64,000 nucleotides of DNA from a bacterium Scap17. GTDB taxonomy: Bacteria > Pseudomonadota > Gammaproteobacteria > Pseudomonadales > Halomonadaceae. How positions within the stretch are numbered: position 1 is the first letter of the stretch; each line of letters starts with the position of its first letter. The DNA lies in assembly GCA_013376735.1 (NCBI GenBank), contig VINJ01000001.1, forward strand, positions 2,976,001-3,040,000, written 5' to 3'. This document shows positions 54,515-62,972 of this stretch, piece after piece. The notes under the pieces were generated by a model. That model ran no database searches. It saw nothing but the letters and a program-made list of their open reading frames with translations, and had not been told where the DNA came from. Made by a program: the position numbers and the translations under genes.

Positions 54515-55644
54515 GGTGCCACCCCGTTCTCGTTGCGTGACGACGCATCACCACAGGAGCCATCTGTCCCAGAGGCCTGTGTGGCAGAGACCTGTGTGGC
54601 AGAGACCTGTGTGTCAGAAGCCTGTGTGTCAGAAGCCTGCGAGGCAGAGAAATGCTGCCAGCTCTGCCCCGTCGCTGCCTGCTCAATGCCATTGTCCATC
54701 AGCATCACGCGTGGCGCATCGCCGCCCGCCGCCTGCATGCGCCCGATGACATTCAAGGGCAGGTTGAGCGAGCGCAGGGCAAGCCTGGCCGTCTCGAGGT
54801 TCTCCTGGGGCAACGTGAGCAACAGTTCGTAATCGTCGCCGCCATTGAGGACCGCCTCGCGGGCACCCTGCTCGCCCAGCGCCGTGACCAGCTCCGGCGC
54901 CAGCGGCAGTACGCCAAGCTCCAGCGCCGCCGACAGCTGACTGGCACGACAGATGTGTGCCAGATCGCCCATCACGCCATCGGAGACATCCAGGCCCGCA
55001 CTGGCCAGCTCACGCAGCGCCAGCCCCGCATCGACCCGCGGTTCTGGTCGCAGGTAGGCCGCCAAGCAAGGGTTCAGCACATCGCGGACGCCATCCTGCC
55101 AGGCCTTGAGTCCGGCATGCGCCAACCCCGGCAGACCGGTGACCGCGATGAGATCGCCCTCGCGGGCGCCGTCACGCCGCAGGATCGGGCGGGCCACGCT
55201 GCCGGCCTGCTGAGCAGGCTCGAGCACGCACGGCAACTCGCCATGCACGGTGATCGTGATAGAGAGCGGGCCGCGCGTGACGTCGCCGCCGACCAGCGCG
55301 ATGCCGTAGCGATCCGCCAGCGCGTGGAAACCGGCCGCAAAACCATGCAGCCAGTCTTCATCCACGTCCGGCAACGTCAGCGCCAGCAACGCCCAGCGCG
55401 GGGTCGCACCCATCGCCGCCAGATCAGACAGATTGACGGCCAGGGCACGATGGCCAATGGACGCCGCAGGCGCATCCGGCGGGAAGTGCACCCCCGCCAC
55501 CGAGGTATCGACACTGACCGCCATCTGCATGCCATCACTGGCGGCAAGAAGTGCACAGTCGTCTCCCGGCCCCAGCAACACGCCCGGTGCCCCGGACAGA
55601 TCGCGCTGGAAGTAGCGGGCAATCAGCTCGAATTCACCTGGCAT
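54511..55644 (-). CDS. thiL: Thiamine-phosphate kinase with C-terminal pentapeptide repeat
   Basis: 377 residues; ThiL is usually about 320-330. The core has the GEFELIARYF start, LGPGDDCALL (Mg/ATP site), SVDTSVAGVHFP, the MGATPRWALLALTLP helix and the LDVSDGVMGDL motif. After about residue 340 a tail of five-residue repeats (ASDTQ, ASDTQ, VSATQ, VSATQ, ASGT) makes up the extra length. It phosphorylates thiamine monophosphate to the pyrophosphate. nusB ends one base upstream. Confidence 0.93.
   Translation of the reverse strand: MPGEFELIARYFQRDLSGAPGVLLGPGDDCALLAASDGMQMAVSVDTSVAGVHFPPDAPAASIGHRALAVNLSDLAAMGATPRWALLALTLPDVDEDWLHGFAAGFHALADRYGIALVGGDVTRGPLSITITVHGELPCVLEPAQQAGSVARPILRRDGAREGDLIAVTGLPGLAHAGLKAWQDGVRDVLNPCLAAYLRPEPRVDAGLALRELASAGLDVSDGVMGDLAHICRASQLSAALELGVLPLAPELVTALGEQGAREAVLNGGDDYELLLTLPQENLETARLALRSLNLPLNVIGRMQAAGGDAPRVMLMDNGIEQAATGQSWQHFSASQASDTQASDTQVSATQVSATQASGTDGSCGDASSRNENGVAP
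54575..54649. repeat. 15-bp tandem repeat (five units) in the thiL 3' end
   Basis: Five adjacent 15-bp units of the type CCTGTGTGGCAGAGA (54575-54589, -54604, -54619, -54634, -54649), with variants at two positions. They encode the ThiL pentapeptide tail and preserve frame when copy number changes. Confidence 0.88.
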
Positions 55645-55645
55645 G

Positions 55646-56161
55646 TCAGCGCAGGCGGGCCTGGGTCACCTCGGCGCTGCGCAGCTTGACTGCCAGCTTG
55701 TCGAGGATCCCGTTGACGTACTTGTGCCCGTCGGTGGCACCGAAGGTCTTGGCCAGCTCGACCCCTTCGTTGATCGCCACGCGATACGGCACTTCCATGC
55801 GCTTGGACAGCTCGTAGGCGCTCAGACGCAGGATGGCCAACTCGATCTCGTCGAGATCCTGCAGGCGGCGGTCGAGCAGCGGGCTGATGCTGGCATCCAG
55901 TTCTTTCTGGAAGCGTGGCACGTTGTGCAGCAGCTCGTGGAACAGGGCCTGGTCAGCGATGCGCATCACCTCGACCCAGTTCTCGTGCAGTTCGACATCA
56001 TCGTCGATCTTTTGACCACGGAACTCGGCCTCGATGGTGGTCATGTTCTTGCCGGTCATCTGCCACTGGTAGATGCCCTGCACGGCCAGCTCGCGAGCGG
56101 CGCGCCGCGCCTGCTGCTGCCTGGACGGCTCGCGCTCGGTACGTTCATTGCGTTCGCTCAC
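55646..56161 (-). CDS. nusB: Transcription antitermination factor NusB
   Basis: 171 residues; all-helical NusB fold with [20 protein letters not shown] at the start and the later [28 protein letters not shown] and [11 protein letters not shown] segments. NusB with NusE binds boxA in rRNA operons. The ATG overlaps the ribH stop by 4 bp. The first about 17 residues are basic and extra to the core. Confidence 0.95.
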   Translation of the reverse strand: MSERNERTEREPSRQQQARRAARELAVQGIYQWQMTGKNMTTIEAEFRGQKIDDDVELHENWVEVMRIADQALFHELLHNVPRFQKELDASISPLLDRRLQDLDEIELAILRLSAYELSKRMEVPYRVAINEGVELAKTFGATDGHKYVNGILDKLAVKLRSAEVTQARLR

Positions 56162-56640
56162 GCGTCACCTCCCATGGCCTTGAGCAGGGAGACCATTTCC
56201 ATCGCCGCCATGGCCGCTTCGGTACCCTTGTTGCCAGCCTTGGTGCCGGCACGCTCGATGGCCTGCTCGATGGAATTCACCGTCAGCACGCCATTGGCGA
56301 CCGGGGTGTCGAATTCGAGCTGCAGACGGGACAGCGCGGAGTTGCACTCGCCGGCGACGTATTCAAAGTGCGGCGTACCACCGCGGATCACCGCACCCAG
56401 CGTGATGACGGCGTGCGGCTTGACCTTGGCCAGCACGGCCTTGACGGCCAGCGGAATTTCCCAGGCACCCGGCACGTGGATCAGGTCGATGTTTTCCTCA
56501 TCGACGCCGTGGCGTACGAGAGAATCGACCGCGCCTTCCACCAGGCTGTCGACGACATGGTGGTTGAAACGCCCGACGACGATGACGTAACGGCCATCGA
56601 CATTGGTGAAAGTGCCTTCGAGTTGAGCAATCGGTTGCAT
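56158..56640 (-). CDS. ribH: 6,7-dimethyl-8-ribityllumazine synthase
   Basis: 160 residues. [26 protein letters not shown], the [17 protein letters not shown] loop with the catalytic His, and [15 protein letters not shown] define the lumazine synthase fold. It condenses the ribD pathway product with dihydroxybutanone phosphate from ribBA. It sits between ribBA and nusB. Confidence 0.95.
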   Translation of the reverse strand: MQPIAQLEGTFTNVDGRYVIVVGRFNHHVVDSLVEGAVDSLVRHGVDEENIDLIHVPGAWEIPLAVKAVLAKVKPHAVITLGAVIRGGTPHFEYVAGECNSALSRLQLEFDTPVANGVLTVNSIEQAIERAGTKAGNKGTEAAMAAMEMVSLLKAMGGDA

Positions 56641-56751
56641 GGTCAGTCCACAATGCTAGCGCCCCGGAGAACCGGGGCGGGGATATCAATCATACCGGGG
56701 CAGGTCGCCAGAAGCGCGCGACCTCCCCCGCCATTTGGGGTGCCGAAGCGC

Positions 56752-57906
56752 TTACGCGCCTGCGGCGTCTGCGTCTGTCTCGCCTGCCGTGTCATCACTG
56801 CCGACCAGTTCGACCACTTCGAGGCCAAACCCGGACAGGGCAGAGAATTTCCACGGCGAGCTGAGCAGACGCATCCGGCCGACACCGAGATCCCGAAGGA
56901 TCTGGGCACCGGTACCGGTGGTCAGATAGTTGCCCGCACCATCGGATTCGTTGGTGCGCGGGGTACGACGTCGGCCGAGGAAGACATCGAGACGATCCTT
57001 GTAATCCAGCGTGTCGCTGCCGGTGTCCAGCAGTACCAGCACGCCGGCATCGGCGGCGGCGACTTCAGCGAGTGCATCATTGAGCGCCCAGCTGCTGCTG
57101 CCCGGCTGACGCAGGGTCAACAGGTCGCGCATCGGGTCCTGCACGTGCACGCGCACGGTAGTCAGAGACTCGGCATTCGGCGTGCCCTTGACCAGCGCCA
57201 GGTGGTGACGGCCCTGGATGCGATCGCTGAAGCAATGCAACGTCAGCTCGCCGAAGGCGGTCTCGACCTGCTCGCTATCCAGCACTTCCACGGTCTGCTC
57301 ATTGTGGATGCGATATTCGATCAGATCCGCAATGGTGCCGACCTTGAGGTCGTGCTCGGCGGCGAAGCGCTCGAGCTCTTCACGACGCGCCATGCTGCCG
57401 TCATCGTTCATGATTTCACAGATCACGCCGGTCGCGCCAAAGCCCGCCATGGACGCCAGATCACAGGCCGCCTCGGTATGGCCGGCACGACGCAGCACAC
57501 CACCCGGCTCCGCCATCAGCGGGAAGATGTGTCCCGGCTGGACGATGTCCTGCGGGCGCGCATTGCGCGCGGCAGCAGCCTGCACGGTCCGGGCGCGGTC
57601 AGCCGCCGAGATACCGGTGGTGACGCCTTCGGTGGCCTCGATGGAGAGCGTGAACTTGGTGCCGAAGCCGGAACCGTTGGCCTGAACCATCAGTGGCAGC
57701 TGGAGCTGTTCGCAATGCTCACGCGACATCGGCATGCAGATCAAGCCACGCGCGTGGCGTGCCATGAAGTTGATGTGCTCGGCTGTCACGGCTTCCGCGG
57801 CGATGATGATGTCGCCTTCATTCTCACGATCCTCGTCATCCATGAGGATGACCATCTTGCCTTGCCGGATATCCTCGACGAGTGCTGCGATGCCTGATAG
57901 CGCCAT
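56752..57906 (-). CDS. ribBA: 3,4-dihydroxy-2-butanone 4-phosphate synthase with degenerate GTP cyclohydrolase II-like domain
   Basis: 384 residues. The DHBP synthase half (1 to about 205) is intact, with DDEDRENEGDIIIAAE, RHARGLICMP and GHIFPL. The C-terminal half has the GTP cyclohydrolase II outline, but the zinc-binding cysteines and the GRGIGL-type loop are missing: at the expected place the sequence reads VRVHVQDPMRDLLTLRQPG. This half is therefore probably not a cyclohydrolase, and a separate RibA should be encoded elsewhere. GGAG lies 5 nt before the ATG. The enzyme converts ribulose 5-phosphate for riboflavin synthesis. Confidence 0.93.
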   Translation of the reverse strand: MALSGIAALVEDIRQGKMVILMDDEDRENEGDIIIAAEAVTAEHINFMARHARGLICMPMSREHCEQLQLPLMVQANGSGFGTKFTLSIEATEGVTTGISAADRARTVQAAAARNARPQDIVQPGHIFPLMAEPGGVLRRAGHTEAACDLASMAGFGATGVICEIMNDDGSMARREELERFAAEHDLKVGTIADLIEYRIHNEQTVEVLDSEQVETAFGELTLHCFSDRIQGRHHLALVKGTPNAESLTTVRVHVQDPMRDLLTLRQPGSSSWALNDALAEVAAADAGVLVLLDTGSDTLDYKDRLDVFLGRRRTPRTNESDGAGNYLTTGTGAQILRDLGVGRMRLLSSPWKFSALSGFGLEVVELVGSDDTAGETDADAAGA

Positions 57907-58062
57907 GCTTGCTCCACTTTACGGGCTGCGCCGGCCCATGCCGGACCCACGCGTAGTATCAAAAAGTCGGGCGTCAGGGTACCCCGCCACCCCGTTTTGC
58001 GCCAGCACCCAGCGACGCCGCTGTCGCCAGACGGCGGCAAGTGCTTGCGTGACAACAAGAAA

Positions 58063-59319
58063 TCAGTCGTCGCTCTCCTGTGGGCCTGGCGATGCTACTG
58101 GCACCGCGGTGATGCGCCAATCACGCCCCACCGCCCGAATATCGCGAATCTCGACCCGGCGCTGCTGCGCCATGTGATCCAGCCCCGGCAGTGCCAGCAG
58201 CGGACGAGCCTCACCACCCAGCAGCGTAGGCGCCATGAACAGCTGCATCTCATCGACCAGGCCTGCCTGGATCATGGCCCCGGCCAGCACCGCGCCGGTT
58301 TCCAGCAGCACCTCGTTGGCCTGCTCGTGCTCGGCCAGATAGCGCAGCAGAGCCTCAAGGTCCACGCGGCCATCCACGCCGGCCGGCAGCGTCACCACTT
58401 CGGCACCGGCTGCCTCCAACAAGGTACGTCGCTCAGCCAGCGCCGCTGTCTCATCCGCGACACACACCAGCAGCGTACGACCGGATTGCGCCAGTATGCG
58501 CGCCGCCAGCGGCAGACGCAGGTGGCTGTCCACCACCACGCGCAACGGCTGACGCGCCACCAGCGCCTCGAGTCCCAGCGGGTGGTCGTCGAGACCGAGC
58601 TGGTCGGCGCGTACATTGAGGCGCGAATCATCGAAGATGACCGACTCGATGCCGCTCATCACCACGCTGGAGCGGGCGCGCAGACGCTGCACGGCGCTGC
58701 GCGCTTCAGGGCCGGTGATCCATTGGGACTCCCCGGAAGCCATCGCCGTGCGACCGTCCAGACTCATGGCCTGCTTGAGGCGCACGAAGGGCCGACCGCG
58801 TTCCATGCGTGACAGGAAGCCGGGATTGAGCGCTCGCGCCTCCTGCTCCAACACCCCGACCGTCACCGCGATGCCCGCACCCTGCAACAGCGCGATGCCG
58901 CGCCCGGCAACCTGCGGATTCGGATCACGCATCGCGATCACCACCCGCGAAACGCCCGCCGCGATCAGCGCCAGCGAGCAAGGGCCGGTCCGCCCGGTGT
59001 GAGAGCAAGGCTCCAGCGTCACATAGGCCACGCAGCCCAGCGCGCGCTCGCCCGCCTCTGCCAGCGCATTGACCTCGGCATGCCCTTCCCCGGCACGCAC
59101 ATGAAAGCCGCTCGCGATCACCTCGTCAGTCTCGGCCTCTACCAGCACACAGCCGACACGCGGATTGGGCTGCGTCGTGTAGCTGCCCAGCCGCGCCAGG
59201 CGCAGGGCGTGGGCCATGTGGCGCGCATCACGCGCCGAGGGAGCACTGCGTCCGCGAGAGTGACTGTCGCGAGAGTGGCTGTCACGGGGAGCATGAGAAG
59301 CATGGGGAGAAAGAGACAT
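58063..59319 (-). CDS. ribD: Riboflavin biosynthesis deaminase/reductase RibD
   Basis: 418 residues from the ATG at 59319 (AAGG 6 nt upstream); the open frame extends far beyond without support. A Ser/His/Arg-rich leader of about 30 residues (with SHSRDSHSRGRS) precedes the deaminase domain, which has zinc motifs HAEVNAL and PCSHTGRTGPC. The reductase domain follows (RPFVRLKQAMSLDGRTA to the C-terminus). It carries out two successive steps after GTP cyclohydrolase II. No ribC (riboflavin synthase) follows, unlike many riboflavin operons. Confidence 0.94.
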   Translation of the reverse strand: MSLSPHASHAPRDSHSRDSHSRGRSAPSARDARHMAHALRLARLGSYTTQPNPRVGCVLVEAETDEVIASGFHVRAGEGHAEVNALAEAGERALGCVAYVTLEPCSHTGRTGPCSLALIAAGVSRVVIAMRDPNPQVAGRGIALLQGAGIAVTVGVLEQEARALNPGFLSRMERGRPFVRLKQAMSLDGRTAMASGESQWITGPEARSAVQRLRARSSVVMSGIESVIFDDSRLNVRADQLGLDDHPLGLEALVARQPLRVVVDSHLRLPLAARILAQSGRTLLVCVADETAALAERRTLLEAAGAEVVTLPAGVDGRVDLEALLRYLAEHEQANEVLLETGAVLAGAMIQAGLVDEMQLFMAPTLLGGEARPLLALPGLDHMAQQRRVEIRDIRAVGRDWRITAVPVASPGPQESDD

Positions 59320-59426
59320 GCGATACCTTGGCGTGAAACGAGAGAAGGTAAGGCGTAGCCCAGGCGGTGACCAATACTTCGAGGCCTGAGCCACGCAGCG
59401 TGACGCGACAGAGCCAGCAGATACAG

Positions 59427-59460
59427 GCCTCGAGGTCATCTGCAAGGATGACCTCGAGGC
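59427..59460 (-). terminator. Hairpin between nrdR and ribD
   Basis: GCCTCGAGGTCATC-TGCAAG-GATGACCTCGAGGC, a perfect 14-bp stem starting one base beyond the nrdR stop. There is no T-run, so it may attenuate rather than terminate or protect the nrdR message end. Confidence 0.55.
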
Positions 59461-59461
59461 A

Positions 59462-59950
59462 TCAGGGCCGCGAATCTTCCTCGCCAGGCAGGAAGCTGGG
59501 CTCCTGGGCGAGGCGGTCGATCTCGGCGCGGAACTCATCAAGGTCCTGGAAGCGACGATAGACCGAAGCGAAGCGGATATAGGCGACCTGATCCAGCCGC
59601 TTGAGCTGCTGCATGACTTCATCCCCGATACGCCGCGCCTCGATCTCACGTTCGCCGGTGGCACGCAGACGCTGGCGAATGCGCTCCACCGCGGCCTCGA
59701 TCAGTTCGGAGGACACCGGGCGTTTTTCCAGCGCACGCAGCATGCCGGCACGCAGCTTGTGCTCATCGAAGCTCTCACGCGAGCCGTCACCCTTGACCAC
59801 GCGCGGCATGACCAGCTCCGCCGTTTCGTAGGTCGTGAAACGCTCACCACAGGCCGCACACTGGCGCCGACGCCGCACCTGGTCACCCTCGACCACCAGC
59901 CGGGAATCCGTGACCTTGGTTTCATGAGTTCCGCAGAAGGGACAGTGCAT
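59462..59950 (-). CDS. nrdR: Transcriptional repressor NrdR
   Basis: 162 residues. The N-terminal zinc ribbon [17 protein letters not shown] ... [16 protein letters not shown] and the ATP-cone (about 49-139) are complete. NrdR represses ribonucleotide reductase genes in response to ATP/dATP. It heads the rib-nusB-thiL-pgpA series on the minus strand. No NrdR-box pair was noticed in the window. Confidence 0.96.
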   Translation of the reverse strand: MHCPFCGTHETKVTDSRLVVEGDQVRRRRQCAACGERFTTYETAELVMPRVVKGDGSRESFDEHKLRAGMLRALEKRPVSSELIEAAVERIRQRLRATGEREIEARRIGDEVMQQLKRLDQVAYIRFASVYRRFQDLDEFRAEIDRLAQEPSFLPGEEDSRP

Positions 59951-60349
59951 GTTGGAGAGCCTGCTTGGGTGCGAGGTGGCTGCGACCCCGCGCGAAGCAC
60001 AGCGAGGAAGTGGCGCAGCGCAGCCGAATGACAGCGAATGGCGGGTATTGTAACCGTTAAGGCCCCGCCACGGGAGCCTATGTCAGCCCCGACCTATCTG
60101 AACTGGCCTTGGGGAGAGACCAAAGGGCGACAGGAGTTTCCTGCATTGTCGCCCCGGGAGAGCGGACACCACGGCGAAAGCGTCAATCAACCTGCTCGGC
60201 AGGCTTGAAATCCCCGCGGGATAACCGAAAGATGACATCAGGGTGCAGCGCCTCACGAGGACGCCTGCCCGAGCTGTGGAATCCTTTCACGACTGGCGGC
60301 AGATGATCTCTGCCGCGAGACTGATCACGATGACGCAAGGAGCTGCAAC
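59951..60349. other. 399-bp intergenic region, divergent nrdR/GlsB
   Basis: No supported ORF, tRNA or strong hairpin. It should contain the promoters of nrdR (minus) and the GlsB-type gene (plus), but no convincing -35/-10 pair stands out. Confidence 0.5.
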
Positions 60350-60598
60350 ATGGGAATCATTGCATGGATCATATTCGGTCTCATTGCCGGCATCATCGCC
60401 AAGGTGATCGTGCCCGGCAAGGACCCGGGTGGCATCATCGTCACCAGCATCATCGGCATCCTGGGGGCCGTGGTCGGTGGCTGGGTCGGCACCCTGATGG
60501 GCTTCGGGGAAGTGACGGGATTCAATCTGGCCAGCTTTGTCATCGCCGTGCTCGGCGCCGTCATCCTGCTGATCCTGTATCGCGTGCTGCGCAAGTAA
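60350..60598 (+). CDS. GlsB/YeaQ/YmgE-family stress-response membrane protein
   Basis: 82 residues with three hydrophobic helices (IIAWIIFGLIAGIIAKVIVPG, IIVTSIIGILGAVVGGWVG, LASFVIAVLGAVILLILYRVL). AGGAG lies 7 nt before the ATG. The GxxxG-rich transglycosylase-associated pattern is that of the GlsB/YeaQ family, small inner-membrane proteins induced in general stress and stationary phase. Molecular function is unknown. Confidence 0.9.
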   Translation: MGIIAWIIFGLIAGIIAKVIVPGKDPGGIIVTSIIGILGAVVGGWVGTLMGFGEVTGFNLASFVIAVLGAVILLILYRVLRK

Positions 60599-60652
60599 AG
60601 CGTGTCTTGAAGCGCATTGGCGTCAGCCGGCCTCAGGCCACATGACGCCCGA

Positions 60653-60694
60653 CAGGACGGCCAGCCGGCTCATGCAGGCTGGCCGTCCTGCCTT
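60653..60694 (+). terminator. Hairpin downstream of the GlsB-type gene
   Basis: CAGGACGGCCAGCC (60653-60666) pairs with GGCTGGCCGTCCTG (60677-60690), a perfect 14-bp stem about 55 bp after the stop and followed only by CCTT. The remainder of the gap to 60961 shows no gene. Confidence 0.6.
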
Positions 60695-60961
60695 GCAGGC
60701 TTGACGAATCTGGCCCGAGGCGTGCATGACTCAAGGGTAAAGACACCAGGCCGTCACCCACGAGCGCCGCTGAGCCGATGCGCTATTCAGGCATTTCACC
60801 AAGCGACGGCCAGCCGACTTCATCTGATATGTGATTTCCAGTCTTGCCACCGGCCCCGCAGGATTGCGCCGGCGGGCTTAACGAAGATCACCCGCGACAC
60901 GCTCTGCCCATTGAGACTCACGCGCAGAGCCAGACCGCTTCTGCTGCCACGAGGATTGCCC

Positions 60962-62860
60962 ATGTCCGATACGTCATCTTCCGATCACTCGACTTCCACT
61001 GCCTCCGATCCTGCGCCGAGCGAGGGCAACGCCAGGCCACGCACCAGAGTCTCTCTCGCCAAACGCCTCTCGCAGGCTGATTTCCAGGCCCACGCCACAC
61101 GTCTGCTCGCCGAGATCTACCCGCAGCGTCATGAAGAAGTCCTCAGACGCCTGGAGACGGTGTTGGATTTCCATCGCACGCGCCTCAATCCCCGCGTACC
61201 GGAAGGCGAGCCACTCTGGAGCGAGCGCGACCAGTGGCTGATCACCTACGGCGACAGCCTGCAGCAGGAAGGCGAGGCACCACTGGCGACTCTGCACGAC
61301 TTCCTCGCCAGCCGACTGGACGACAGCCTGTCCGGTGTCCACGTGCTGCCCTTCTTTCCGTGGAGCAGCGATGACGGCTTCAGCGTCATCCACTATCGCG
61401 AGGTCAATCCGGCCCTCGGCGATTGGCAGGACATCCGGCGCCTGAGCAAGCACCGCGACCTGATGGCAGACCTGGTCATCAATCACTGCTCGCGCGAGTC
61501 ACTGTGGTTCGCCGACTATCTGGCCGGTGTGCAGCCCGGTCGCGACTACTTCATCGAGATGGACCCCGACACCGATGTCTCCGAGGTGGTGCGCCCGCGC
61601 CCGTCTGCCCTGCTCACGCCGGTGCATACCCGTCGTGGCCTGCGCCATCTTTGGGCAACCTTCTCGGATGACCAGATCGACCTGAACTTCGCCAATCCCG
61701 ATGTGCTGCTCGAATTCATCGGCATCCTGCTTTATTACCTCGAGCAGGGCGCGGGCATCATCCGCCTCGATGCAGTGGCCTTCCTGTGGAAACGTCAGGG
61801 CACCACCTGCATCCACCTGCCGGAGACACATGCCGTGGTGCGCCTGCTGCGCGCCATCGTCGACCATCTGGCGCCGGGCAGCCTGTTGATCACCGAGACC
61901 AACGTGCCCCATGCCGAGAACATGTCCTACTTCGGGCTCGACCGTCTGTCACAGCACGACCTCGCCACCATCGAGGGCAGCGCCCAGGCCGATGAAGCAC
62001 ACCTGATCTATCAGTTCACGCTGCCGCCGCTGACGCTGCACACCCTGACCTCCGGCGATGCCAGCGCCCTGACCCAGTGGGCCGCCAGCCTGCCGTCGTT
62101 GCCCTCCGGCTGCAGCTACTTCAACTTCACCGCCAGCCACGACGGCATCGGCGTTCGCGCCCTTGAGGGCCTGCTGCCCGACCACGAGCGCGACACCCTG
62201 GTGCGACTGGTGCATGACTTCGGCGGCTACGTCAGCATGCGCGCCAACCCGGGCCGCGCCGACACCCCCTATGAACTCAACATCAGCTACTTCGATGCGC
62301 TCAAGGGCACGCGGCGCGGCCAGGACCCGTGGCAGATAGAGCGTTTCATCGCCAGTCAGACCCTGATGCTGAGCCTGCAGGGCATCCCGGGGCTATACAT
62401 CCACTCGCTGACCGCGACCCCCAATCACCAGGAAGGCGTCGAACGCGATGGCCATCTGCGCGCCATCAACCGCCGCAAATGGCAGCGTGATGAACTGGAA
62501 GCGCTGCTGGCAAGCCCCAACACCGCAACCCATGAGGTCTTCCACGCCCTCAAGCGCCGGATGGCACTGCGCCGCAACGAACCCTGCTTCCACCCGGATG
62601 CCGACCAGAATGTCTTCGATGTCGGCCCGGACTTCTTCGTCTTCGAGCGCGTCACCCATGAAGGGCGTCGCCTGCTGTTCGCCCTCAATGTCACCGATCA
62701 GCCGCGCGTGCTGCCGCTGCCGGCAAGCTGGCAAGGCGTCGCGCTGACCGACCATCTGTGCCACGACAAGGCCTACGACCCCACCATGGCTCGCCGTCCC
62801 TATCAAGCGGCCTGGCTGATGGAGCAAACCGTGCGCCCGCCGGCCATCGAGGTCGCCTGA
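60962..62860 (+). CDS. ggaP: Glucosylglycerate phosphorylase-like GH13 enzyme
   Basis: 632 residues from the ATG at 60962 (GAGGA 6 nt upstream). After a 30-residue Ser/Asp-rich leader comes a GH13 barrel of the sucrose-phosphorylase subfamily: VHVLPFFPWSSDDGFSV, DLVINHCS, nucleophile Asp in GIIRLDAVAFLWK, acid/base Glu in LLITETNVPH, and FTASHDGIGVR. In this group a convergent gene for glucosyl-3-phosphoglycerate synthase points to glucosylglycerate rather than sucrose as substrate, releasing glucose 1-phosphate and glycerate. The GH13_18 class is firm; the substrate is inferred from the neighbour. Confidence 0.8.
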   Translation: MSDTSSSDHSTSTASDPAPSEGNARPRTRVSLAKRLSQADFQAHATRLLAEIYPQRHEEVLRRLETVLDFHRTRLNPRVPEGEPLWSERDQWLITYGDSLQQEGEAPLATLHDFLASRLDDSLSGVHVLPFFPWSSDDGFSVIHYREVNPALGDWQDIRRLSKHRDLMADLVINHCSRESLWFADYLAGVQPGRDYFIEMDPDTDVSEVVRPRPSALLTPVHTRRGLRHLWATFSDDQIDLNFANPDVLLEFIGILLYYLEQGAGIIRLDAVAFLWKRQGTTCIHLPETHAVVRLLRAIVDHLAPGSLLITETNVPHAENMSYFGLDRLSQHDLATIEGSAQADEAHLIYQFTLPPLTLHTLTSGDASALTQWAASLPSLPSGCSYFNFTASHDGIGVRALEGLLPDHERDTLVRLVHDFGGYVSMRANPGRADTPYELNISYFDALKGTRRGQDPWQIERFIASQTLMLSLQGIPGLYIHSLTATPNHQEGVERDGHLRAINRRKWQRDELEALLASPNTATHEVFHALKRRMALRRNEPCFHPDADQNVFDVGPDFFVFERVTHEGRRLLFALNVTDQPRVLPLPASWQGVALTDHLCHDKAYDPTMARRPYQAAWLMEQTVRPPAIEVA

Positions 62861-62884
62861 CGCCCTCTTTTTCTCCTCCTGCCA

Positions 62885-62923
62885 ACGACAACGGGGGCTG
62901 CCAGTGGCAGCCCCCGTTGTCGT
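62885..62923. terminator. Bidirectional terminator, ggaP/gpgS
   Basis: A perfect 18-bp stem (62885-62902 with 62906-62923) with an AGT loop. It starts ACGACAACGGGGG and ends CCCCCGTTGTCGT. It belongs to the ACGACAA hairpin group. Confidence 0.85.
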
Positions 62924-62972
62924 GGGTCTTGCTGTTTCCCCCCGCGAGCCTTGCTGTTACCCGCCGCGAGCG

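Noticed and set aside
55915-57897. 660-residue plus-strand frame across nusB, ribH and ribBA
   Set aside because: It runs antisense through three certain genes and shows no domain; an artefact of high G+C.
57907-58062. Possible FMN riboswitch before ribBA
   Set aside because: The short gap lacks the conserved AGGRNNNNNNGAUUGGUN-type core and multi-stem layout; nothing supports it.
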